Positions 24,271 through 36,300 of a stretch of DNA of 64,000 nucleotides are shown one piece after another (the stretch's first letter is position 1; each line of letters begins with the position of its first letter). The notes beneath the pieces are model-generated. The model did not search any database, was not told the origin of the DNA, and saw only the letters and a program-made list of their open reading frames with translations. The position numbers were made by a program, and so were the translations under genes. Origin of the DNA: Atriophallophorus winterbourni (lineage: Eukaryota; Platyhelminthes; Trematoda; Plagiorchiida; Microphallidae); the NCBI GenBank assembly GCA_013407085.1, contig JACCGJ010000277.1:59656-123655 (forward strand), in the 5' to 3' direction.

Positions 24271-26950
24271 TCTTAGGGCCAATTTCCAGACCGTTTGAAA
24301 TTCTATAAACATGAACTAGCTGACATGTGCGGCACTATCCCAGTAAACTGAACATACTTTTTTGACCATTTTTAGATAGTATTACTTTAGTCTTTACTCT
24401 GAATACTCACGATAGGTTTAGAATGAACCACATAGCGCTTTCGTTCAAGTCTCACATGGATAGCTAAGGTTTCGCTGTCCTAAAGTTAAATGTTTTGTAC
24501 GCACACGCTGTATACCATAATTGTTACCCTCCCGGTCAGTTTGAAGTTGTCCAAGAAACGAGTGTTCAAATGGGATATTTACCCAACCAATCTGCTCACG
24601 GTCTAACGTGCGGCAATAGTTCAACCGAGATTCACGAAACTGCGTACTCATCAATTTGTCAGTGTTCAACAACGATGATGGAAAGCGATACAATCTATTT
24701 GGCGAAAAGTTTATTTTTGCCTATGCTGCTTCTATACATTCGTGACTAAATGTGCTTGTGGGTGTGCGTAACGATGGCTTTATCGTCATCAACACATTAG
24801 CACATCCCGTATTTTGATGTATGCTCTTTGATGATTCAAATTATATAGCTTGCTACCACATCGCGTGCTTGGACATTTACTGATACAATCGTTCTAAGAG
24901 CAGGTTTCAGCTTCAGTACAAAGTATACGCGAAACATGTTGTGACACCTTACTCCTCCTTCCGTGAATTTCAGAAGCATCTGGAATTGAACTGTTAAGGT
25001 GAAGTAAACGTTCAATGTCCAACTTGGATGACAACAAACTTGAACTATTTTGATTGTCAGCGTATAGTTTTTAACATTTTAAAGCTGCGCCTTTCTGGTC
25101 AACTGATCTATAGACCTTGTAAAATAAATTAATTCAATTTACCATGGAATGCGTTCTTCGATTGTTTTCTTGAATTTGTCTTAGAGGAATTATTAGGTCT
25201 GAGGTTGATCTTCCTTTGCGAGGACAACACGTCGATTCTAAGTATCAACTCAATGCCTAAATTGCATTTATGATAATTTTGCAAATAATATGCCGTTGAT
25301 AAAAGCGATATTCTTTGGTACTTTTTTCAGTAGCCTCCATCACACAAATACTCAAATATCAAGATGAATTATCTTCTGTCTCATGCTTTCTGCAACAGCA
25401 ATCTGACATCAGCATTGAAGAAGTATTCCATAAAATGGTGATGGTAAAGCCGCCTTGAAATGTTTGATGAGATAAACCAAGGTTGCATCACGTTACGCCA
25501 GGAATACTCTTCTGTTTAAACAGTTGATATTTTGATAGAGCTGTATGGAGTTTATCAAGAGAATAAAGTATACTGAGATGTTCAATGATTGAGAATCCTT
25601 CTTATCTACAATTGATAGAGACCTAATTAAAAATATAATATTAATAGAAGCAATAGAAGCCATTACATATATCATTAAACATACCTGTGTACACATGTTT
25701 TGTAAATTTCAGCGTCGATTTAAATCCAATATTCATTTGCACATTGCCCAGGCGTCTTCTTCATAATATAGCAAGCTACTATGAAAAAATTTTGTATTGA
25801 TTTGCTAGTGGTTGTTTAAACTTTGGAAATGCTGACTGTTTTTTGTTCAGGACCATCATCATCACATAAGCTTTGGAATTGATACAAACGGTCTTACTTA
25901 GTTTGTTTGGAGGAGACGTGGAAAGGACTCCTCGGCATAAGCCATTTACTAGCAAATAATGTTTCCCCCCAGATCATCCACCCACTAAACATGATTTATT
26001 GTGCTCGGTTGTGATGACATTGTTCAAAATTCAAATCCAAATGAATTTTAAAAATACGAATAATATTTCATGATATGTAGAGATTGTTATAAATGAACAA
26101 GGCATCCAGTCTTTGTAGCAATTTACTTACTAATAGGAATTTTTTGTTCACTAGAATGTTATCAGTCAGATCTTATTTTGTTAAGGCGAGTAAAAATGAA
26201 GCGTGAATTATTTCACGGCGCCAAATTTCCCGGTAGGTTGAAGATTGTCATCAGTTTCATGTAAGTATGTATGCTCATGCATACATAGTTTTATCCAGAA
26301 TCACGTTCTGAATTACGGTGGCTCTAAATTCACCTAACATAACAACATAGATTTGCATTGAAAACCTTTAAAGAACCGTTTATAGACTATGATAATAAGC
26401 GTTTTTTACAAGATAGGTTGCAAAAGTAATCAATGTATAATCAATGACCAAAGTATTAGTACCGCTACTGAATTTAAGTGGTGAACTCAAAATCCCTTTT
26501 TCAAGCAAGATCTGTTGCAAGGCGATTATAAATGTATACAATCGAAAAGCATCAGAACCCTCTTTTCAGAACAATGTGAAGTCATTCATCCTTTTAGGAT
26601 GTCAGTTCATGGTGATCGCTTTTCCGTCTTTACAGCTAGGCAAAATTATAGCTTATTTAAGTGGTCTCTGATGCCATTCAACAGTTCAACGTACCTGCTG
26701 TTCAGGATATCATCAACAAATTCATCAATAAAAGTATTATTAAGACGATGCGCGTCTCCTGGTTTAGAACATGTCTCTGTCTATTAAAAACATATTGCTT
26801 TTGGTCAGTTCTCCCCGTCGGCGGCAGGAGGACTCGAAATAGATTGGATATTAATTAATTACACCTCGGAAGTTCATGAGGATTCCATGAATGATATAAT
26901 CACGAAACCTGGGGGGTTTGAAATTAGAGATTTCTTTTTCGAAGTGGAAT
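24271..26950. other. no recognised feature
   Basis: Short overlapping frames at 24445-24750, 25493-25696 and 26444-26858 have no confident family assignment. The stretch 26515-26790 has a faint resemblance to an LTR-element RT but I cannot support it. No RNA genes were seen. Confidence 0.4.
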
Positions 26951-26954
26951 GCTC

Positions 26955-27850
26955 ACTCAGCAGTTTGAGGTCGTACGGGAGTGACAAGGATGTATCCTCT
27001 CCGATACTCTTCTCTCTAACAATAGATGGATTATGAGACAGGTGACCGATGGCAGGGCAGCAGGTCCATGGACCCCAGGGGGAAGCTAGAGACCTGAACT
27101 ATGCGGCTGATGTTGCCCTTTGGCTGCGAGATCCGTGAATCCAGAGAAAGAGCGATCGACTATCGAAATTGGCAAGACGGTGGTTTAGCAATTAACGCTG
27201 GCAAATCGGAGGTAAGCGGACGAATGTTCCGGAGCCACCACCAGGTTCGTGCGGTCAACCGCTCATGAGGTACAGATACAGTCTACCTTGGGAGCAAACT
27301 GACTGAAAATGGTGACTGTGAAGATGAGGTCAGGAGAAGGATCGGGAAGGCGAACCAAGCATTCTGCATGCTGAAATCCATTTGGAAATCCTCCGCTCTC
27401 ACATTAACACGAAGATCAGACTCTTCAAGAGCAACGTTCTGAGTGTGTTGCTGTATGCATCGGAATGCTGGAAGACGACCGCTGCCATTGAGCGCAGAAT
27501 GAACGTGTTTCAATCTAAGTGCTTGAGAAGGATTCTTCGAATTTTTTGGCCACACGCCATTTCGAATGAAGAGCTCCTGAGAAAAACTGGTCTGGAGGTG
27601 GTATCTACCGTAGTCAAAAGACGACGGTGGAGATGGTTCGGGCATGTCTGCAGGATGGATCCCAGTTCGCATATAAGGTAGCCATTCATGGCGCCGCAAG
27701 GTAACGAAAGAGGACGGCCCAAGGAAACTTGGCGCAAACTTTGGAACGCGAACTACATGCACAAGGATTCACGGTGCAGTTTGCAACAGAAGCAGCGGCA
27801 GACCGGAAACACTGGCGTGAAGTTGTCTTGCCTTGTGCCCCCGCCGGAAA
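26955..27850 (+). mobile_element. second RTE-type subfamily, 5'-truncated and mutated
   Basis: Fragments in shifting frames decode as follows. A motif B remnant near 26990-27050 is followed by DLNYAADVAL at 27094-27123, where the catalytic YADD has become YAAD. Then YLGSKLTENGDCEDEVRRRI (27281-27340) and TKIRLFKSNVLSVLLYASEC (27410-27468) are seen. RRWRWFGHVCRMDP follows at 27624-27665, and KRGRPKETWRK with a terminal ADRKHWREVV-like block at 27700-27830. This matches the common animal RTE form whose C-terminus carries GRPK.TWRR. The YAAD change and stops show it is inactive. Confidence 0.8.
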
Positions 27851-28299
27851 GACTTGTGGTGAGTGCGTTTTTAGAAGTGGACCGAGTTCTTAGACGTGGT
27901 TGTCTAAAACACGCTCGTTTAAAGGAGCCACTCGCCCGCATTTTACAGATCTTACCGCGGAAAGAACGCTTCCACCGTTTCACATAGAACCAACGCGCTA
28001 GGCTATTAGTAGTACTTTACCGAAAACATCTGAGGCACGCGACGTTGACGTACTCTCGGAAGCCAGCGCTTATCCCCACAACCACTTCGGCTAAGACAAA
28101 ATTTGTGACTAATCAGCAACGAACCCAAAATGATAAGAGATATGTCCGGGAAAGCATGAGATCAGATCGTGGCAAGGTTGTCATCATTTTAATTGTTAAA
28201 CAAATCACGACAAATCAATGATTATCGGTCATATTAACGAATAAACTCGAACACAAGCACGCATGTTGATTAAAGCCACCACATTTTATCTATAAAGTT

Positions 28300-28920
28300 A
28301 AAAATGACCGATAATGATACAAAGCTTCGAACATGCATCACAAGCTTGGACTCCGTGGCTAAAAAGGATATAATATTGCTTGACAAATTATACCATCGCG
28401 CAACCAAACTCGTAAGAGGTTTCCGTAAACTAGCGTACGAGGAACGATTGAAAAAACTGAGGCTCCCCACTCCCCTCCAAAGAAGCCTTCGAAGCGATGT
28501 GATACTAACATATAAAATATTAAATACCCCACATCATCCCTTAAAACATTTATTCGAATACCGTGATTCACGTCATACACGCAGCCACTCAGCGACACTG
28601 CAAATTCCCCACTCCCGTATCAGCTGTCGCCGATATTTTTATTGTGTACGTGTCTGTTTCCTTTGGAATTCCCTCCCGAAACTCTTGTCATCTCTCCAGC
28701 ATCGGAACGTTTATTCGAAATTTGGATACTTATTTGTTGCATAACGATTTGACGACACCTGCGTATTGACTCATGGTAACTGTACAACTTGACTATACTT
28801 GACATTACATGTTTATTTTATACCTATTTCCTGAATGTATATTTACTATGATATGGTAATTGTGAAGCTATGTGCTTTTTGTGACCATAAATTCTTGAAT
28901 ATTGAATCTTGAAAGCTCGA
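28300..28920 (+). mobile_element. CR1-like 5'-truncated 3' end
   Basis: An open frame of 146 codons at 28304-28744 encodes only the C-terminal domain. It reads LDKLYHRATKLVRGFRKLAY (28378-28437), then RSLRSDVILTYKIL and SRISCRRYFYCVRVCFLWNSLP at the end. The 3' UTR runs to a tail of TTGAATNTTGAA units at 28893-28914. The preserved frame suggests a fairly young truncated copy. It makes no complete enzyme. Confidence 0.8.
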
Positions 28921-29460
28921 AAATGACCTCAGGACAAACAAAGATAGACTTCAACTTGATTTTGGTGTATTTTGTTAAACCTTCACGCTTTTCGTGATCA
29001 CTCCATTTATCCATTATTCTCTTTATTGAGTTTCTAAATGAATTACTGAAGAATGATGTTCGGATATTATTTAACCATTAGTTTGTATATGACACGAGCG
29101 TCGTGGGCACACCCATTACACTTCACTACATTCGATTTGTAGATCAATAGACGTTGAACATTCTTGGATGGGTGTTCTCCACGAAGTCCAGCTTCAACGT
29201 ATAAAACTAATTCCAGTTCATTACGACAAATACAAAATCGATGTATATAGGTGGAAACGTTTTTATTTTAATCTGCAACACAAGGTTGGAAGCGATTTCC
29301 ATCATAGATTTTCACCTCACAATGCATTAATAATTGATAACTGTTTATAATTCAAAGAATGCACTCCAACCTACCTTTCCGAGTATCTACATCTCATGTA
29401 CAGTCAGTTGTACCGTGATGCACATAATTGGTACACAAAATTTATACATGCATGACACTA
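28921..29460. other. no recognised feature
   Basis: AT-rich sequence; a 60-codon frame at 29168-29350 shows no motif. Confidence 0.4.
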
Positions 29461-29464
29461 TTGA

Positions 29465-29714
29465 ATAGGGTTCCTACAAAGAACCACAATGTTCAAATAC
29501 AGAATCACTCAGTGATTCCTAGTCAAGTTTACTAGGCGCTCAGGGATCATCAAAGTAGTGTGTTGCTCACATTCCCATCACCGGCTGTGTTATGTAAGTG
29601 AATGGGAGGTGAGCAGCACCTTACTTTGTTCCTCCATACGCGCCTAAAGTGCTTGATTAAGAATCACTGTGAGTTTCTGTATTTAAACATCGCGGTTCTT
29701 TTTACGAACCCTAT
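29465..29714. repeat. DNA foldback hairpin of the ribozyme-bearing repeat (copy 4)
   Basis: Imperfect inverted repeat: outer ends atagggttc (29465) and gaaccctat (29714) pair. Inside, ttcaaatacagaatcac pairs with its counterpart near 29664-29690, and gtgttgctcacattcccatcac with the region around 29598-29622. Half-copies occur at 38175-38290 and 39740-39800. A hammerhead relic follows to the right at 29795. Confidence 0.75.
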
Positions 29715-29794
29715 ACAACAGTTGCATACAAGTATAACCACTTGTTCACAAGTTTGCCACTGTTTCAAGGCTCACCGAACATGGTCTTACTTTC

Positions 29795-29836
29795 CACCGC
29801 CTAATTACGGCACACAGTCAGAAACCGGTTGTAGTG
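29795..29836 (+). ncRNA. hammerhead with two core substitutions (family A copy 4)
   Basis: CTAATTA (29801-29807) stands where CTGATGA is expected. Stem II is CGGC/GTCA with loop ACACA, GAAA is at 29821-29824, stem III is AC(CG)GT, the cleavage base is T at 29830 (allowed), and stem I is CACCGC with GTAGTG (one mismatch). The G-to-A and G-to-T changes in the core should abolish cleavage. Confidence 0.65.
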
Positions 29837-29842
29837 TGTAAA

Positions 29843-30260
29843 TGATAGTATACAATAAATTTTTGAATTTTTTACGCTTTTTTTCATAAGTGATAGTTAG
29901 GACATTTACGTTTAATGTCTTGAAAGCTACAATGAGCTTTAAAATTGAACGTACATTGTTCAGACGCCACTTATGTGCTGCCAAATTTCCTATATGAATA
30001 AAAGCATTTTCCTTGTTCAAGCCTTGCGAATGCTGGAATGATCATGACATGTACCCAGTTAAAAATTTCATAAGTAAATTCAATCCTAAACTTGTTTTCA
30101 GTTGGACGTAATCATGCAGATACATTAGATATAAGAACGTTTTACATGGAGTTGTTGGCGAAAAATTTTAAGAGGACGGCTCAACCTTACATTGTCAGAA
30201 AAAATAGTTTTTTTTAGCGATTGTGAACCTGTATGTATTCCATTTCACACAGAAGGTTTA
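29843..30260. other. no recognised feature
   Basis: AT-rich sequence without a motif. Confidence 0.4.
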
Positions 30261-30261
30261 C

Positions 30262-30665
30262 AGAACATGTTCACTTTACTTAGACAGCGTCGCATACGCT
30301 GGCTTAATCACAGGATCGAATGCAAAGCGATCTTCTTTATGGTGATTTGAAATCATAAAGACCACACTCAAGGTACAAAGACGTTTGCAAAAAAGATATG
30401 AAGGACCCCGTCGTTGACCCTACTATTTGAGAAAAACAGGCACATGACAGCTAATTTTAATGGCACTTTTGAACGCGAGCGCTGGAAGTGCAAATATTAT
30501 TCTCTGCCGCTGAACATAAATCACTCTAACAGCGTTCAAATGCCGCCGATCAACTAGTTGGTCCTGTGAGGGTCGCGGAGAAATATTTCGTCCCGAATCA
30601 TACTGTTCCGCCATTTCACACGCTCCTGCGTATGGAACCGTCAGACGCTTGTGATGTAAATCCTT
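30262..30665 (+). mobile_element. RTE-type 3' fragment
   Basis: Homologous at nucleotide level to 23180-23480. The words cagcgtcgcatacgctggct (30284-30303) and aaagacgtttgcaaaaaaga (30377-30396) correspond to the RRLRWL and KYVCKKDMK segments of that element. Many indels; no usable frame. Confidence 0.6.
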
Positions 30666-32745
30666 GATTGACATTGCTCGGTGGAGACCTACAAATCAGA
30701 TTTTGTTCGAATACATTTGCTTTAACCTAAACGTGAATTTTCTGAGCATAGAATGTAATGTTATACAAGAATGAGTAATCGAAAGTTGAGATGGTTTAAA
30801 GGATTGTGTGCAATAAGTTACACAGCTTATAACATTTAATTCACCTGGAAATCGATTTTTACAATAGCTCTAATAAAATTTATTTGTCAACATCGCCTCG
30901 TTAAAGAAACAAGCCTTTTGTTTTCTTCTGAAATCCACTGATCTGAAATTTACTACACAATTTGAGCTGACAATTAAGTGGTTACACGTCAATAAAATAA
31001 ACTGAAGGCCGTATGGACACGACAAACACGGGACTAACTGATTTCGAATATTTAATCAATACACAATGGCTCAAGACTAACAAAATTTAGGCTGTGAATG
31101 TCCACTGAATATTGGCCGGCAGTGAAGCATGCCCTTTTGTAATAGGTATGTTTTCTCTAATAATATTTTATTGCAATGACTATATATGCTTCAATATTTA
31201 TAGGATAAAATAGTGATATGTGAGAAAAAGATGGTTGGAGATTATCAATTTACTTGTGTGGTTTGTTTTATTTGATCACTCCTCATGGATTTGACAAATA
31301 TCTAATATCTAAACTCGAGTATAACGTTGTTGGTATTTTCACGTACGAAAGACCTTATAAAAAAGTGCGAGTGCTGACGAAAATGCAATTAGTTCCGGAT
31401 ACTTGAGAAAGGAGATAAACGCAATAATCTTTCTGAGCAGTCAAACATGTTAGCATTCAAAGAAAAATCCTGCTATCAACTTCAGTGAATCAGAGCTTCC
31501 TGGATTTGAACCATCTTTGGAGGTGGCTTCTTAGTTGTAAAAATGTATTGATGTTTCTCCTAAGCTTGATAACTTTTCTAACAGACGAGCGATCACTGAT
31601 TCCCTTACAGCCTTAGACTGTCCGTTCTTCTTATATTAAAACAAGTATGAAATCTTAGCATCTTGAATCCATAAACAGGTCTTCGAGCAGTACAAAGTGC
31701 CGTTCGAACATGCACTTGACAAATGTTTGCAGCTTGTTTTGGAAATGAAATCCACCGTTAAATGAACACCGTTCATCTGAATTTAGATCATTAGGTTTGC
31801 ACGGGGCGATCCTCTGCTGTCTAAACAGAAGACGAAAAGGCTGGATATTTTAATATTAATAAAATCGTCTCACTTATGCCTATACCAAAGCATAAACATT
31901 AATGGCACGTTAATTTGCTGAACATAAATAAAGAAGTGAATCGGTGGTGTTAAAAAATAGAATAGCTTACGGAAGGACGGTATTTTTAGGTGACGACCAG
32001 CTGACCAAATCGGAAAATGACCTATAAGAGAACAAATTTATACTTTGAAGTAACTGTAAGCTAGAGTTTTAACAATGAAGCAGGATGTTCAAATACATAG
32101 AGCGTGAATCTCGATTGAAACCTCTATAAATGACCCATATAACTTAACGTGTTTTGTATGGCACGTGAGTATAGTAGATGTTAGAAGCACAATGCGTTAA
32201 CCGGTGAGTGTATTTAGGTTTTAGAATTTCGCCTTTTGCAACGTCCAGCTTGATAAAATAGCTTCCATCCAATCAAAAGCATTAAGGAGAGGATTGTTGC
32301 AGGCAATGTAGATTACAAATCTCTCTTTTATTCATCATCGTTGCCGCTGTTTCTGCGGTTTTAGAAAACTAACATCAGCTATTTAGTTACTTATGAATAA
32401 GCATCAATAGGGCGATAGTTTTAAACAAAGAGCAGTTAACAATACCTAGAAATCCGGATGCATATAGCAAAGGATTATAATTAATTAAACCTATCAGATA
32501 AAAAAGAACCAGCAACTAATGACCAACACAAAAATTGATTGGGTGTTAAATTGGCCTATCAAGCTAAACCAAACCTGGATCGTCGTGCCACGGACCAATG
32601 GATCAGTTTGAAGGACCAGTAAATGAATACATTCTGTTTTGTGATTGGCAGCTCACAAGGTTAAAAATTCAGAAATACTATTGGACATCATTCAGTACTT
32701 AAATGACCGCACAGCGTCAATTGAACATAATTTATTCGTTACACT
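30666..32745. other. intergenic, no recognised feature
   Basis: AT-rich; this is the region upstream of the SLC6 gene, so it should contain its promoter or trans-splice acceptor. I cannot identify a TATA box, initiator or other element with any confidence. Confidence 0.4.
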
Positions 32746-32748
32746 GCG

Positions 32749-32859
32749 ATGCCCTTCAAAATTTTGGATAGAATACTGAGAAGAGGTTCCGTTAAATTGA
32801 AAAAACAGAACAGCGCAACCCTCGAAGACGGTCCATCACTGGATAGAGAAATAATGCCG
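32749..32859 (+). CDS. possible extra 5' coding exon of the SLC6 transporter
   Basis: An ATG at 32749 opens 37 codons (MPFKILDRIL..LDREIMP) that end exactly at a strong donor, CCG|GTGAGT, in phase 0. The frame of the first certain SLC6 exon stays open upstream of its ATG (33391) to about 33337. It offers phase-0 acceptors AG|GAA at 33352 and AG|TTG at 33358, although both lack a good polypyrimidine tract. Joined, the transporter would gain about 50 cytosolic N-terminal residues, a common length in this family. The peptide is basic and charged as expected for a cytosolic N-terminus. It could equally be a chance ORF with a chance donor. Confidence 0.35.
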
Positions 32860-33390
32860 GTGAGTCACTCATAATATTCCTGATTAATTTATTAACTAAT
32901 TATAATATGTTTCATCGGTACAAAAATTTTAAATGCAAATGTTAGAAATAAATTAAGGTAAAAATCAGGGCAGCTTATATATCAGTTTAGTCAGAAAATC
33001 TCGTAAATAAAGAGCACGGAATTATTTGACATCTTTAGGACCTTTTGCTTGTTTCATTTTTCTTGTGTGTTGTGATTACTGCACGGGATACTAGGCGTTA
33101 AATTTCGATTCAGTTTACGGAAAGCACCCAATTGATTTCCATCATTTCAAATTCACGTGGTAATCACCTGACCATAATATCGATGCGTATCTACTTCGCC
33201 GGTGGCTTCCCATAGGCTACCCATTCACAGCTGAGTGAACCAATCAAATAAACTTTATGAACAGCAGACTAGGTTTAAGCCTCGCTGATTGGTTTATCAT
33301 GTGACCTGACCAAATCATGTGGGAGTTAAGAATTGATCCAGCAAAACTAAGGAAAAGTTGTTAATCTCATTGGAAATATTTGAAGAGAAC

Positions 33391-36300
33391 ATGAATCATC
33401 CTGAATTGAAACCGAATACCTTGGAAAACTATTATGCAGATATGACACTGGGTGATTGCATTGAAGTACATGATCCTGTTGATAATGTAAGTATAAATTT
33501 GCTTTCTTCTCCATAAGTAAACAAGCACGCTAGAAGTCAGTAAAAATGCAAGAATGGATAAACACATAATCGTTTTAAGGTTACTTGATTTAATATGGTT
33601 TAGCTAACATAATTTTGCACCTCATATTGTATTCTAACAGCCTTCGAAAACCTTGTTTTTATTACAGGTTGGAGATCAACCAACTCCAGAGGTTAACGAA
33701 CGTGGAACGTGGGGTGGAAAGCTGGAATTCCTACTAGCATGTATTGGCTTTGCGGTTGGATTAGGGAACGTATGGCGGTTTCCGTATCTGTGCTACAAAA
33801 ATGGGGGAGGTGAGTAACAATATTTTTTATTCAACTCGTCTTCACATTCATAGTTCCATGTATTTTCTAAAAAAACGGCGTTCTCTGTTACGTTAACATA
33901 GAAAGGTTTTTAGAGTAAAACTGAAATTTTTCTGCGTGAAAATTCAGATTATTTAGTTCAAAATGGAATTTTTGTCTGAGATTCAAATGCGAAAGGGAGT
34001 ATTGCATATGATTCATATGCAATCTATTGGATATGAAGCTTTTCTGGCAAGTTTCGTTTACGGTCGCTGCGGAGAAAAATGAGTGTGTTTTAAATTTCAC
34101 ATTGATAACTCTTCGTTTTTACAAACACTATTAACCTCGGACCGCCACGGAGAAAAGTTTAGTTAATTAAGATGACTGATGTGCGGTTAGCGAAGCATAA
34201 AAAGGTGCAATATGTTTTTAGACATTTACTGTAAGCATATTCGATACCGCTCAGCTATGGAAGCGAACTGATTCTCGCGTATCTAATTCATACCGACTTA
34301 AGCTAAATACTGGGATATTTATTTTACAAATCGAAATGTTTACTAAATCTCACTGTTTAACGATCATATTTTCCTCTCAACTAGTCTTTACGGTACTGCA
34401 TGATTAATTCAAAAACCCACTTTGACCTCGTTTAGCGACATCAACTGGGGAGACAAAATTTTGATCGACAATACGTATCGATTGATTCGGTCGAATTGCG
34501 TACGATGACTCATCGTTCGATCCTGACCAAACCAATAAGCATTAACGTCGGCTGCAGGTATCGAACGAACATTTGTATGGTTTTGTGCTGCCAGCAAATT
34601 TCAAATAGCTTTGCTATTATTTGCGAAAACAAGTTAATTCTCATCGAATTTAATCTATTCCAAAAGATTTAACAAAAGGTGACCAAGTTTTTAATCAATA
34701 CATTAGGCGATCTCCTCCGTGAAGTGTGGCTGTCACAATCTGTACCTCAGAGTTGGGGAGTTAAGTGACGCTTCAGGATATGTCCGAAACTGTGTTCAAT
34801 GGCGGTCTTGCATTGAGCATTTTCTTGTTGTGTTTGCTTAACTTTGTGTGTTGTCAAATGGAGCGACGTAGAACGCTTTTTATGATGCATGCCAGTGAAA
34901 GCATTAAGGACGCCGTTATTTTGATGTCGCTCTACTCGTTTACGAAACTTGTTTGAATGCATGTCCTGTTCGAGGTGTAGGCACCTCATCCCAGTTTGTT
35001 TGTGCTTACTCTTCTATAGAATCCCACACTTCACCATCTTTTAGGATTTTACTTTTTCAAGAATGTGTGGCAGTTTGGCATTCGGTACATGTTACCAGTG
35101 TTTTGCTTTCTTTGATGATGATGATAATTTTATATTTTCCATATTCTCAATTTCAATGTCTTCAAACTCAACTTTTTCAGGAGCCTTTCTAATACCATAT
35201 CTTTTGATGTTATCGGTCCTTGGATTACCAATATTTTACATGGAATTTGCTCTTGGTCAATTCGCGAGCCTCGGTCCAATAGCGCTTTGGAACATCAGTC
35301 CACTGTTTAAAGGTAAATTATTTTATTAAAAAGGTGATTCATATTTTTGAACTGTATGTGCACAGGAAATAAATTCAAAATACAGAAAAAGATTATTGTC
35401 ATTTTCATGGACAGCATCACACTGGTAGCACGTACCAAGCGCTTGACTGCCGTACAACCACGATATGGTAAAAATTCTAAAGCGATGGTGAAGCTAATGA
35501 ACCTATAAAAAATAGGCACAGACACGCTGGGATGAGGTGCCTGCTCCTCGAATCGAACGCATTCAAGCAGGTGTTGTGAACGAGTGAAGCGAATTCAGCA
35601 GCCTGTTTGCGAATATCACCTGTCAGCATTCAAGATTATTCGAACAATCTAAGAAGATGTCTACAACAAGACCGCCACTGAACATTATTTTGTGCCATTG
35701 TGTCATTGCAATGCAATAAGCCACTGCGAATTCTGATCTATTGGACCTCAACATGGGAGACCCGTCGCACGAACTTCAGCTACTTTTACAGTCACAATGC
35801 AGACGAAAATAATTTTTAAATATATTTACATAATATATTTTGTTTAGGCGAAACATCATTTTAATAAGTTCGCGTAATTTTATGAAACAAGCGATTATTT
35901 TGGCGGTTCCACCAGCTTCAATTTTATATTCACCGTTTCAAACCCTTCTAACCACCTGTTTATTCCGAGTTCGTTAACCCAATAATTATCTGCGTTAAGT
36001 AACTTAAAAATGTATATTTCCCTCTTTCCTATCAGGTATCGGCCACGCGATGACGGCATCGTGCTTTATGCTTACTGTTTACTACCAAGTAATAATTTCG
36101 CACGCATTTTATTACTTGTTCGCAAGCTTCACAAGTACACTTCCTTGGACCTCTTGCAACAATAGTTGGAATACTATGTCGTGTCTAGAATTCACCAGTA
36201 AGTTTTACGAGCACTAATGGTCAACATTCCATAATGACAATTAATAAAACGTCGCACGTCACTCTTTCGATTTTTTAGTATCTTTCTTTTGTTTCTTACT

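Noticed and set aside
26444..26860. LTR-type RT fragment
   Set aside because: Resemblance to an FKW..MPF-type block is too short and is not supported by neighbouring motifs.
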